64,000 bases of DNA, from the NCBI GenBank assembly GCA_021234155.1, contig JAJEKV010000093.1, positions 306,001 through 370,000 on the forward strand, read 5' to 3'. The position numbers were made by a program, and so were the translations under genes. Positions 11,508 through 22,550 of this stretch are shown here, piece by piece. Position 1 is the first letter of the stretch. Every line of letters begins with the position of its first letter. This DNA is from Isoetes taiwanensis. Taxonomy: Eukaryota; Streptophyta; Lycopodiopsida; Isoetales; Isoetaceae. Below the pieces are notes generated by a model. It ran no database searches, was not told the DNA's origin, and was given only the letters and a program-made list of their open reading frames with translations.

Positions 11508-12441
11508 GGTACATCAGCCACTCATCTATTAGCTTGTATTTGTTTTTGGGGTCTAAATGATATAATTGGATTTTCCCTTTATTTTTCGTGGCTAGTTCGC
11601 ATGTGTGCGGCTATCCACTGTCCACCATTATAGAAATCTGCTGAGATGAATGAGAAGCCTATCTATCCGGGTGCTTTGTTGGTTTCATGCGAGTCGCAGT
11701 GCAAGAATAGTGGAGAGCGGTGAAAGTTTGGGATTTGCTAAAATAGTGAGAACTCTCTTTCTCCTAAGAACATTGTAAAACATTGGAATTACTGTGCACA
11801 TATCACACCTTGACATCTCAGATTGCTCGACAGCCTGGTCTGCCACTAATATAGATGTGCTAAAGCTTGATTTTCAATGTGACTGTGCATGTGGTCTTCA
11901 TTTATCTGCATGTCCTTACTCGAACTATGCACATGTCACATCTTGACATCTCAGAATGTTAAGGTTGCATGCCTTAATGCGTCCATTCCTGCTGCTTCCA
12001 TTGCGAAATTACAGTTGACTTTGTAATGGGAAGCAATGAGAACCATATGACTAACATGGTTTCACACTGACTATGATTATAGCTTGGTGTTTTTGCCTTG
12101 GAGTCCTCTGATTCTTTGTTTCATCATAGTTTGTAACAACAGGTGAAAAAATCCATCCTCAAATTTATTTTATATTTGCTAACAGTTACTGTTTAGAAAC
12201 AAATGTTTCAGGTCTTTTACATTTATGTATCGCATTTTGTTCCATAATTGCTGCCTCAGTTGTTAAGCCCAGATAGAGTCTTCAAATATCCACACTGATC
12301 AGGCTGCATGTAGCATCAAAATTAGTCACTTGAAGCAGAATTTGTTTCCTGATTTTTGCTGAGATATTGTTGTCTGATGTTTGGCATTAGAGCAGAATTT
12401 GGAAGCTTATCAGATAATCAAATAGGTCGCGACTTTTAGGG

Positions 12442-12801
12442 ATGACGGCTTTCAAATGTCTTGAGGACATGCAACATGATGGAATTCAATTGAATCAAGT
12501 CACGTTCTTGAATATTTTGAATGCATGTAGAAGTATTGCAACTGCACAGCAGTACAACCAGAAAACCATTAATTATGAAGTCAATCCGATTATGGAGCTT
12601 AACGAGGCATGCGTCTTAAGTGATACTGGTAGTTATAGAATGGTAATGGAGGCTGTTTTTTTAATATGTTGCAGGAATGAAGCTATAGCACAGTGTAGGC
12701 ACATCCATCAAATGATAATAGAAATGGGAATCGAGATGAAATGCTCTGTCAGGCTTCATTCCAGAGAGCATAAGTTGGTTGAAAACTTTAATCAAGCTTG
12801 A
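12442..12801 (+). pseudogene. PPR protein fragment
   Basis: Residues 3-35 (AFKCLEDMQHDGIQLNQVTFLNIL..CRSIA) fit one pentatricopeptide motif of the plant PLS class. Residues about 80-105 (AIAQCRHIHQMIIEMGIE) fit the inter-motif 'GRxIHxxIIExG' stretch. The part between is degenerate, and the frame ends as the LRR sequence begins. PPR proteins bind organelle RNA. This piece has at most one and a half motifs and no start or organelle signal, so it is a captured fragment. Confidence 0.7.
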
Positions 12802-13569
12802 TCTTTCCAACAACGATTTCTCGGGCCAAATTCCACAGTCATTTGGTGACCTGCAGAATTTAGCCTACTTGTCTTTGGCATATAATGCTCTGGATTCTCA
12901 ACTGCCAAGTTCTTTCAATAATATGATCAGTCTAAAGAGGCTGTATGTTGAGAATAATAAGCTGAGTGGTCTCTTCCCTGCGCTGGATAATTTAAAGCAA
13001 TTGTCTTATGTGGACGGCAGCAGCAATAAGATTTCTGGTAAGCTACCTTTGAAGTTTCCTTCTTATTTGGTTCAGTTCTCTCTGAGAAGCAACCTACTTG
13101 AAAGTCCTCTTCCTGCTGGCCTTTTAGGCCTACAATATCTTCAAGTACTGGATTTGAGTAGTAACAAGTTGGGTAGGCCTATTCAAGGTGATATTATTGC
13201 ATTACCATCCTTGCAGCAAATAAACTTGTCATATAACCAATTTGTTTGAGTAGAACCAATAAACGCCACAGGTTCAGAATCTGATCTTGTAGCAATTGAT
13301 CTGGGCTATAATAGAATGGAGCAATGCCTCTGTTTACTGAATTCAGAAGACTTTCTTCTCTTTCATTGAGATATAATCTACTCAGCGGTCCTATTCCTCA
13401 AGAGTATGCCTACAAGGCTGCAGTTCCAACATCTGATTCCAGTGTGCCTCTGGTAAGGCTCTATTTGGACGGAAATTACTTATCTGGCAAAGAAGAGGCC
13501 TGCGTTGGTAAATATATTAATACCAAATTTGAATATATAGTATTCAGACAAATATTTTACAATGACTAA
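12779..13569 (+). pseudogene. LRR receptor ectodomain fragment
   Basis: Seven 23-24-residue plant-type leucine-rich repeats are read without a break from 12779 to 13246: LDLSNNDFSGQIP, LSLAYNALDSQLP, LYVENNKLSGLFP, and so on to INLSYNQF. A stop at 13247 is followed by a frame change, then further LRR-like sequence at 13324-13500 (LSLRYNLLSGPIP, VRLYLDGNYLSG). No signal peptide, transmembrane segment or kinase domain is present. It starts within bases of the PPR fragment's end, in another frame, so the two were joined by capture. Such ectodomains belong to LRR receptor kinases or receptor-like proteins. Confidence 0.8.
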
Positions 13570-14437
13570 CACAAGTAACATTTTTTTTTGTTTCCATCTC
13601 CACCTTAGCAAAATAAAAAAACTTTGTGCAAAGCTCATAGACCTTGACAATATGCCACTTTATTCCCCTTTATGCATCTTGTGACATTGTCAAGATTAAA
13701 AGTTCCAATTCTTGACTCAAAGCTATTATAAGTTTAAGCAATATGGCGAATCATTCTCCAACTTTTACATGGGAAATGTGACCTTTGTTGGTTGTTCTAC
13801 ACCAAGTTCCATTCGGACTTTTACACGTTAACATGGCTTAGGCTTTCAAACTTAATCTAAATATTGAAATCTATACAATAAGTAGATCACCCTTAACGAT
13901 ATGTTGACTATGGCTTCTCACATTGCATGACATCGACTTCAAGTATGTGAACTTTATCATCCTGTTTTGAATGGCATCGTCATTGACGATCTTACACAAT
14001 TTTGTCTCATATTTACCTCTCAAAAAATAGTTTGCAAATTGTGTCCTAAGATTTAAGGAAGAGGTGTTGATTTATGGAATGCACAAGAGAAAAACTTAAG
14101 GTAGGGTCTATATAATTGACAAGGGACCAAGGGATAAACCATATTTTTTGGGGGGGAGGGGGGGATTATTTTTAACATAGACAAAGAAGGTTAGCTATCC
14201 CAAGTAAATACACGTAACAAGGGCTTGAATATGGACACGTATAACAACAATAGTTTTTTATACATTTGACTGTTAATATAATTAATTTTCAATTCCTCAA
14301 TCTATTGTATTTTTGTCAACAAAATGAATGCCATTTGGCATCGTCAAAATACGCCCTTGTAAAATAAAACTCACATTTTATAACTCTTGAACTTAATTCC
14401 CAACAAAAAGCCCAGCAACGCTGGGCACTTTTTCTAG

Positions 14438-16920
14438 TATATAAATAGACCACATAACATTTCATATATGCTTCTTTGGTTCATAGAAAGAGACACTACT
14501 TTTCCCCAAATATGCCTTTAAAATGGTTCAAAATGTGAGAAATGACATATATAGAGAGCTCTTATATAGGTTGTATGGTCTTATTGAAAAAAATACCATG
14601 AAATCTGCTTATTTCTTACTAGCATAAACTTCATATCTGTGTTACTGCTATAAAGCATTGTCATCCATCCAAGTAGAATAATATTACATGTAAGTTATCT
14701 TTCATGTATATTATATTTTTTATGGATGAAAACCTTTCTTGGCAATAGAAATCTCTAGTTGCATATTAAAGTAACATGTTATTTCTAAGATTTTAATTTA
14801 TATAAGCATGCATCACCATTTATGGTCCACGAGACCAATTGTACAGAGCATATATCTCTCACTAGCCTTGTCCATTTTTCTCCATAGAATGATGTTATGG
14901 CTTTTTAACTTCGATCACATGATTTTTGAAAGGTGTAAGTGCAAGTTCATGTAGGTTCAATTGGTCATAAATACCCTATAAATTCTCAATTGTTTGTGAC
15001 CCTTAAATTATACAAGCTAACCTAATCAATTAATTTTGTCTTATAGAGAATCATACAAGTAAACTATATGTGAAAGTTGAGATCAAAATTGAATAAGGTG
15101 GCACCATTAATAATTTTTAAACTTTCAGTCATCTGGACCAATGATGGTCTGCAACTGGACTGCAGATAGCAGTCTATCTTGATTTTGTATAGTAAACGTT
15201 TTTCATATTTTTCCTTGGTTCTTTTTGCATTGGTTTCTTGACATGAGATATTTTGAAGATGTGATTTTGTAAAGTCACACCTTAGGGCACAATTTTAGAA
15301 CAAACATGGAAGATATAATATCATTGATGCTATCTATTCTAGTACAATCCTTAAGATAATGAACAACAAATATTTTTTGTGAACAAAGTGGTCCAAGAGC
15401 TACTCGTGTCCCAAAACTCAACTTAAAATGGACTAACATAAGGATATTATAAATTTTTGAATGAACTATGGACCAGTAATGGGCAGGTACAGATATTGTT
15501 TTTGATTTTTTTTTACCATGTCTTTTGCTCTTTCCACGAGCTTGTTTTTGTATTGATTTTATATCCTTATAAACTTTCATAATGTAATTTTTTGGAGGAC
15601 AACCTAGAATCATATGTAGCAATACTATCCATTTGTATAAATTCCCTAAAATTAAAAATAGAAGTAAAAGTCAAAACATCAAATTCAAACTCAACTAATA
15701 TTTTTATAGGATGGAGGACCTCGTGAATTACTTATATGCCAAATTTGGACTCAAAATTGATCTCCTTCTGAAAGTTGTTGTTTTTATATCACAACTGCTT
15801 TCTGGGAACCAGTATTGGTTCTTAGAAGCCAAATGACAGTTTTGACCCTATCATGTTTGAATTGCTCTATCTTCCTTCACAGAGTTCGAATTGAGATGTG
15901 GTTTTTTGTGCCTTGCTCTATATCTCATGTAGAAAAACAAGATTATAACAAAAAAAAATCAAAATAACCTTTTCATCAAGACAATTTTACTTTGTGTGAT
16001 CATGAAGCTTTTGGTACTTGACCCCCTTGGGTTTGCTAGAGCATAACTCACAAGAATAGAAGCTAATACATTTTTATGTATTTTTCATGTGAAGCATGAC
16101 TGCCATATATGAACTCCTAGAAAGGGTTTGGCTAGTTTTTGTGTTCTTGATTTTATATGATTTTTTTGTGAACTTTCAAAATGCCCTTTAATGGTCCATC
16201 ATGGGACACGTCTAGTGTTAAATAAACTTGAGAGTGCTGCTCATATTTCTTTTGAGATTCTGATATAATACTACCCTTGGCATTGTTATGAAGCTCAAAT
16301 AGATGCTATTTTGCTTGTCACATGCAAATTTTCTGATATTTTAGCAAAATCCCTGCCATAAACATTAAAATTTTATTGTCCCAAGTCTGCAAGTTTAGCC
16401 ATGCCCCATATGAAAAATATAACTCCAAATGTTCCAAGGGCCATTCACTCATGTATAAGGGGGATATGCCATCTGCGTGCATGGGGTGGAAAAAAACCCC
16501 CCTGTATACGGATCTTTAAAAGCAAATTTTGACCCCTTTCGAATAAAAATTACCTAGGATAGTGCAAAAAATACCAGAAAAAGGACCCCCTGCCGACCGT
16601 ATATGTACGAAAATGGGTCCAACAGACCCCCTACCCGTGCATGCAGATGGGTTATACGCCCAAAACTGTGAACCCCCCTTGAAATGTTCTGATTTTAATT
16701 TCCATGATTCCTTTACAATTCATCTTTCATTCAAAACAAATTTCATGATTTTAGCATCTATAAATCTATAGTTATGGTTTTGTAAATTTGGCTGTTCCAA
16801 AACCATAAAAATTCCTGATACAGTCATTGAAATTTCCTTTTCCAAGTATGCCTATTAAAAAATCTATAGATCTCAATTCAAAAATCCTAAAATTTTGTCA
16901 GATGTATACTCATAAAGCAA
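14438..16920. other. intergenic, no recognised gene
   Basis: AT-rich sequence with one 115-codon open frame on the minus strand (15275-15622), rich in Lys and hydrophobic residues. I recognise no domain in it. A C-rich patch at 16490-16680 contains several CCCCC runs. Nothing else supportable. Confidence 0.35.
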
Positions 16921-16924
16921 AGAC

Positions 16925-17070
16925 CTTGAGAATGATTCAATATATAAATGAATAGGCAACCTCGAACCTAACCTTGATAATTACACCATATTGCACGTAG
17001 GAGGACTTGAACTTGAGACCAACAGTGTGAAAACCAACATCTTATCCAAGAAAGCAATGCCAATATTTGA
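16925..17070 (-). repeat. possible tRNA-derived SINE
   Basis: On the minus strand, an A-box-like TTGGATAAGATGTTGG (17034-17049) lies about 20 bp before GTTCAAGTCC (17003-17012), which matches the Pol III B-box. Spacing and order fit a tRNA-derived promoter. No cloverleaf or clear tail could be defined, so the ends are approximate. Confidence 0.4.
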
Positions 17071-17831
17071 TTTTAAAGTTTACACCTAACCATCTTCAAA
17101 ATTTCTTTTATTTTTCTTTCAACGACTCTTTTACTTTTTTATTTACCCTTTTTTTTTTCTTCTTCATTTCTGTTGTGCGCGTGGGCAGGGCCGTTAGGGC
17201 ATGGTGGATAGCACAGGCTTCAGATCAAGCTCTGGCTATATAGCACAGGCTGGCTATGGTCTACTCGACTGAAGATAATGGATTTGAATTTATTTGGGTG
17301 CAGTGCTTCAAAACTTCCATTTGATTGATCTATCTGTCAATATGCTCATCTTTCTAGCTCAGAATATTGTTAGAGTAGCAGTAATCAAAGCGGCTATTGG
17401 ATACGGCCGAAGGGAAAACAGGGTTACGGCAAAAGATAGATCAGTTAATCTTAGATCTGATAGAAGATTAGGATCAAATTTTGTCTGATTGTGTAGATGG
17501 CATCCTAATCCGGGCATTCCAGAGCAGTCACGGTTGAAGAAGCAGATTGGAAGGCTGGCTACTTGCTGGCTCTCCTAAAACATTTCAAAATGTATCTCTG
17601 CAATTTCTTCTTGTTGTTGGTTCGAACATTTTGATAGGGACTCCAATTTCTGTTTCGCTAGCTAGGCAAAGTCAATTGAGAGATGGCATTTTTTTCTTTC
17701 GTTGTTTTTTTTTGAGATAATATCAGACATATCCCGTATATATTATCTTTATTTCAAATGAAGAATTGCTTCATATAATTGTATTCTTTGCCAATAGAAT
17801 GTTGCTAGTTTGCGCGAAGCCACCAACATGA
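17071..17831. other. no gene seen
   Basis: Non-coding sequence with pyrimidine-rich tracts around 17100-17165 and 17690-17715. A direct repeat, GATAGCACAGGCT / TATAGCACAGGCT, occurs near 17206-17250. No supportable gene. Confidence 0.35.
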
Positions 17832-18578
17832 AGACTGATTTAATATGGAGTATCTCAATCACAATCACAATTCTAGGCAAGCAAATTGCAAAGTCTATGT
17901 AATGGATTAAATCCTCATTCTGCTAGCAATTTTTGAAGCACAAATCGAGATGAAGGGGAAGAGAGATAACATAAATTTGGAGGTTCATCGTCTTCTATTA
18001 TTACTTCTTCTATTATTATTGCGTCTGGGCGTTTGGTCTAGTGGTAACACACTAGTTCCTTAGCAATGTGGTCTCGAGTTCGAGACCGCCCAGAATCGCA
18101 CTCGGTACTATTGGGGGTCAAATCCCAACAGACGCAATGTAAGGTGGTTGGGGGCAGGGCCCAACCAAGCAATGTAGTGTAGTGTGTGGTCACATGTCCA
18201 GTTGGATGCTGCCTAGTGGCGTGACGTCTATCTATCTATATAATAGATAATCTCCTCCAAGAGAGAGAGAGAATGAGGAGACATACCTCTTCTCTTAAAA
18301 CTTACACAACAAATCTCAGCCCTTCATCTTTGAACAATCTCCACCGTTAGATCTCCAATAACTTACATGTCCTTCCAGATCATGCCACCTCATCACAACT
18401 CTAACTATTGGAAAATATTATATAAGGACTTTTATACCCCTTCAAGTCCATAGGTTCTACAACTGCACTAAAAAATGACAACACTCCAATCTTTCACAGT
18501 TTACAATAATACTATGACATGGAAACACTTCCTCAAGCACAATTTGACTCCAGGAGCATAATTATGAACAAATTATGT
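17832..18578 (+). repeat. hAT-associated repeat unit, copy 2
   Basis: Same unit as 7001-8085. It lacks the foldback MITE, so 17941-17965 gives the empty site. It is interrupted by a tRNA-derived SINE at 18021-18242. No hAT transposase remnant precedes it. Confidence 0.75.
18021..18242 (+). mobile_element. tRNA-derived SINE, full-length copy
   Basis: The head reads like a tRNA, with A-box TGGTCTAGTGG (18034-18044) and B-box GTTCGAGACC (18078-18087) 33 bp later. A conserved body follows (CAGAATCGCACTC, CAAATCCCA, GTGGTCACATGTCCAGTTGG), ending in TCTATCTATCTATA. A second, older copy lies at 35165-35352. Plant SINEs have this layout: Pol III promoter head, body, simple 3' tail. Not a functional tRNA, because the two tRNA halves do not close into a cloverleaf with an acceptor stem. 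Confidence 0.8.
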
Positions 18579-18965
18579 CTGGGCAAAGCCACCAAACATG
18601 TAGACTGTTTTACTTCTAATACTTTCATTCTTATTCTGCTGGCCAGTCAAAACAAGGAAAATAAGCATTTCATACCTCGATGTCCCTTTTTATCCTCTGA
18701 TTGCATTCTTGCCCAAACCTTGGATACCAGATATGTATTCTTCTGCATTTGCTAACAAAGTGCCGCTGATTTAAATGAGAAAGATTGCTCTCTTGAATAT
18801 TGTGCTAATAGAACGCTGCTTACCCGGGCGAAGCTAGCAAACATGAAGACTGATTAGGTATGCAGTATCTTAATCACAAATCACAACTCCAGGCAAGCAA
18901 ATTGCAAAATCTATGCAATGGATTAAATCCTCATTCTACTAGCAATTCATAAAGCACAAATCGAG

Positions 18966-19157
18966 AAAAAAGAAAGAAAGAAAGAATGAATGAATGATTT
19001 TTATTGTCCACGGAGACCAATAAACCTATGGGACCCAATGAAGGAGCGCAGCAAACTTCCTACTGTCCGGGTAAAAAATCTCCACCCCGAAGGGTTTTCA
19101 AGGGAAAAACCGTGGCAGTAATAAGAATGTTGTCAAACTGTACAAGTATACTTCATC
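18966..19157 (-). mobile_element. SINE-like element with short tandem tail
   Basis: Read on the minus strand: GTACAGTTTGACAAC, ...TTATTACTGC..GGTTTTTCCC, CCTTCGGGG, then GGGTCCCATAG, GGTCTCCGTGGA and a CATT/CTTT tail. The same body occurs twice head-to-head at 28961-29342 and in part at 36893-37045. Each copy ends in a different simple repeat (CATT, ATTCT), typical of retroposed short elements. No convincing A- and B-box pair was found, so its class is uncertain. Confidence 0.65.
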
Positions 19158-19183
19158 ATGAAGAGAGATAACATAAATCGGAG

Positions 19184-19904
19184 CAGGGATAGGTTCAATT
19201 ATTTGTCACGTTTTGGAACACTCTGGAATAAAATATGAATTATATGAGCGGAGACAAATTTGAGGAATGATAAAACGCAAAAAAAACTTACGGCAAAAAC
19301 AATTCATTTTTTGACTTTTGGCGTCCTTCCCAAAACAACTATATCAGCAATTCTAACCATTGAAAAATATTTCGGCCCCTTCAAGTGAAACCCGAAACAA
19401 CAGCACAAAAAATGACAACACAAAATCTTTTCACAGTTTCCAATAACAACATGACATGGGAAAACACGTTCTTGGCACAATTTGACTCCCAAAAGCATAA
19501 TTATGAAAAAGTATTTTTACATTGGCCTCGGCCTCGGGAATCTGACAGGTTATTGAGGATTGTTTTTATGATTTTTTGACGTCCATTTTTTGAACATAAT
19601 GACATAGCTAAGTCCCGTGAAACCTGGATAACTCTTTCTTCGAAATGTTTTAATGTAATGCGGCTATCACGAAGCTTTAGGGACCACTTCTAATCTCCGC
19701 TGTCCTTGCATGCTTCGATTCTTTCTATTCGGCGCGACGCGTAAAAATTGCCAGCGTCCCGGCTTTCCGCGAAGGTTTATCAAATCGAAGATTTTTCTAC
19801 GGGCGGTATTATTTATCGTTAAATACGTATTTTATTAAAAAATACGTATTTTTTAACTTTATACGTCAGAAATTTTAATTTTGTACGTATAGAACCTATC
19901 CCTG
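19184..19904 (+). mobile_element. non-autonomous hAT element with 8-bp TSD
   Basis: Termini are CAGGGATAGGTTC and GAACCTATCCCTG, perfect inverted repeats. The element is flanked by AATCGGAG on both sides (19176-19183 and 19905-19912), the 8-bp duplication expected of hAT. Removing it restores the repeat unit seen in copies 1 and 2. The interior (about 19318-19720) is a diverged copy of the host sequence lying outside it at about 20130-20520, so the element appears to have picked up adjacent DNA. The right end is rich in ATACGTATTTT motifs. No transposase. Confidence 0.88.
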
Positions 19905-20475
19905 AATCGGAGGTTCATCCTCCTCTTCTATTATTACTTCTTCTATGGAACACTCTATACAATAGAAAATCTCCTCCAACAAGAGCAGGAGTGAAAAAGA
20001 GAGAGAATGAGGAGACGTACCCCTGTCTTAAAACTTACACAACAAATTTCAACCCTTCATTTTTGAACAAACTCCACTGTCCTTACATGTCCGTCCCAAT
20101 AACTTACATGTCCTTCCCGATCATGCCACCTCATCACAATTCTAACCATTGAAAAATATTACAGGAATTTTATACCCCTTCAAGTCAATAAGTTCTACAA
20201 CTGCACTAAAAAATGACAACACTTCAATCTTTTCACAGTTTCCAATAACACTATGACATGGAAACACGTTCTTACGCACAATTTGACTCCAAAAGCATAA
20301 TTATGAATAAAGTATGTCTTCTACATTGGCCTCGGCCTCAGGAATACGACAGGTTATGTCGAGGACTTAACTACACAGCATGATCCAGTAGTTGACTCTC
20401 CAATGTTTATTACAATAATGACATAGCTAAGTCCCCGAACTTTTGGACAACGAATAACTCTTTCTTCCTATGTTG

Positions 20476-20980
20476 CTAAAGTAACATCGGGTCAATTTCA
20501 GCTCTAGGGACCACTTCTAATCTTTTAAATGCATGCTCGACAAAAGCATTGACCCCATGGCTTGTAAAAAAGCTTGCCAAAGAACCCCCATTCCAAAAAG
20601 AAAATATCAAATCCCCTGCCTCTCTAAGCCCCGATAGTATTGCCAATTGCAGCGTATTATACATCCATGTCTAACCTGCATTCGAGACTCCCTCATGTTT
20701 TTTCAACATGGCTTTCACTAGCATATTAGAATTCGTAGACGCTAGCCACGAATTATCATGCTGAAACTTTACGCAATACGGTTCATCTTTACGAAAACTA
20801 GAACTCAAAATATTACATTTGAGCACCGTCTCATATGTACCAGAACCAATTCTATATCTGTTTATTATCTGGGATGAATCTACCATGGCAAACCAGCTTG
20901 TCTTTGCACCCGCACTTGTACGAGCTTCCCACTCTCTATCAATCTCACGAGGACATTTGGCCCTGATCGTTTGTGCCAAT
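20476..20980 (-). repeat. unidentified coding-like repeat, copy 2 (other copy 3525-4035)
   Basis: Two adjacent minus-strand open frames (20671-20979 and 20476-20664) form one protein-like sequence with NSNMLVKAM and SLASFFTSHGVNAFVEHAF, matching the plus-strand copy near 3.5-3.8 kb. A stop separates them. Family unknown; likely an old transposon-encoded segment. Confidence 0.5.
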
Positions 20981-21008
20981 ACTTTCTTAACAAGGTGGGG
21001 GGTTGATG

Positions 21009-21120
21009 GGCTTCCTCCTCCTCCTCCTCCTCCTCCTTCTTCTTCTTCTTCTTCTTCTTCTTCTTCTTCTTCTTCTTCTTCTTCTTCTTCTTCTTCTTCT
21101 TCTTCTTCTTCTTCTTCTTC
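21009..21120. repeat. CTC/TTC microsatellite
   Basis: A (CCT)n run grades into an uninterrupted (TTC)n run ending just before GATGATG at 21121. It generates long poly-Ser/poly-Lys open frames that are not genes. Sequence downstream of it (about 21125-21250) resembles 24715-24840. Confidence 0.95.
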
Positions 21121-21254
21121 GATGATGTTCTCACAAAGACTATGTACAATTAATGTTTTAAAAAAACAATTAAAAGACTTCGTTCAGAGTGAGCACATAT
21201 TTCCCAATATCTACCCTGGGTTTTTAAGCCAGGCCACATCAGGTACTCCTATTC

Positions 21255-22430
21255 CCATGCATAAGTAATAAATCAAAAGGAATCCATCTTCTCAAGTTTG
21301 CAACATACTCATATATTCATATCAATGTACAATTTTATAATATAACATAATATAACCTGATGTAGAGTCACCATGCATGTAACTTTAAAGAGAGTGAATT
21401 TTCCATTATATTCATATTTCGCAAAGTCACAAGTTGAGTATAACATCATATAATTTCCTATGAAAAACTTTCAGCTTTTAAAGTATCATAGTTTTAAGCC
21501 TGTAGATTTTTAGGATAAACCATCTCAAAATTTTAAAATTCTACTTGTATCGAACCATTTGGCATAGTTTAAGTCTTAACAACATGCCTTCTACAAAAAT
21601 AACAAGTGTATACTGTGTCATTTTGCTGACTATGGATTTTGTACACATCGAATTTAGGTAGATCTCACCAAGTGTATCCAGGAGATCCAAATTTGTTGAG
21701 CATATTTTTTGTAGTTGTATCTTCCATTGCAGTAGCCTTTAAGCATGTAGTTGCCTTCAAATTTTGCCACCTTGTAACTTTTGAGAACGGGAGATAGAGT
21801 CTGGGTTAGGGCACTGCACCCAAACGGACCAATATTAGCATACAAAATGGTAATAAGGAAAGGCGTCAGTAGCGGTGAGACACTATGGCTCTTAAGCCCT
21901 TCACCTATTCTAATCCAAAGTAGAATGGTGTAATTTAAGCAAATGGAGCTCATATAATCATTACAAGTAGGAGATTGTATCCAAATACAATAAATGCTAA
22001 TGTATGGCAGCCTACCCCAGCCATATACTGCTGTCACATCTTTAGAATCTTAAAAGCAAAGTTTTGTGAAGAAATAATTGCATATAATCATAAGAATAGC
22101 AATTCTCTATTCTTGGCGTTATTTTTTCAAGTATCAGAATATTCAGGCAGTACATAAGCCTCTAAGCATGTGCTCATAAGATTAACAAATTAGCAGCCAA
22201 CATTAGATTAGAATAAGAAAAGGAAAACCATCATTCATATCAGACATCATATGCCTATGAATATGTGTCCTGTCATGTCATGCAAAGCCACCCTTAATAT
22301 TTAAAGGTTAGCATAAATAAGACAAATTTTTAAGAGCTGCCATTAAAATTAGAGGGGAAAATTAGAAAACACAACTACTATACAAATATGAGGCTAAACC
22401 ATTGCAAAAGTGGAATTAAAACATAAAATA
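21255..22430. other. intergenic, no gene seen
   Basis: AT-rich, with no supportable coding sequence. A 127-codon minus-strand frame at 21654-22037 has no recognisable domain. Confidence 0.35.
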
Positions 22431-22550
22431 TAGTGCGCACTCTAGATGTACGCATTAGTACGTTCTATGAAATACGCCCATGAAATCATATGAAAACCAT
22501 GCCAAAAAACGTATAAAATCACAAAAAAACCCCCTGTTATAATGCTACAT
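22431..22550 (+). repeat. dispersed repeat, copy 1 (other copy 32454-32572)
   Basis: Starts GCGCACTCTAGATGTAC and runs through AATACGCCCAT, AAATCATAT and CGTA(T/C)AAAA to TGCTACATAT. The same order of motifs occurs at 32454-32572. It abuts the left edge of the segmental duplication. Confidence 0.6.

Larger units (their letters stand above)
9494..14437 (+). mobile_element. non-autonomous Helitron carrying host gene fragments
   Basis: The 5' end begins TCTATATATAGTAATAATGG right after an A, and GAGCCGTCGATTT follows downstream, as in plant Helitrons. The 3' end shows a perfect hairpin, GCCCAGC-AAC-GCTGGGC (14410-14426), seven bases before CTAG (14434-14437), and the next base is T. This is the A^T insertion with TC...hairpin-CTRR ends that define Helitrons. 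The 4944-bp interior has no Rep/helicase. Instead it holds MAP kinase, PPR and LRR fragments, all on the same strand. Helitrons are well known to capture gene pieces. No second copy is present to confirm the ends. Confidence 0.8.
18846..20520 (+). repeat. hAT-associated repeat unit, copy 3
   Basis: Third copy of the unit at 7001-8085. It is interrupted by a SINE-like element (18966-19157) and a hAT element (19184-19904). The first insertion sits within a few bases of where the MITE entered copy 1. This copy continues further right than the others (to about 20520) and runs into the minus-strand coding-like repeat at 20476-20980. Confidence 0.7.

Noticed and set aside
18021-18100. Functional tRNA gene
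   Set aside because: A and B boxes are present but no cloverleaf or acceptor stem closes, and a SINE body and tail follow.
20819-21268. Long poly-Ser and poly-Lys open frames
   Set aside because: Produced by the TTC/CCT microsatellite in both directions.
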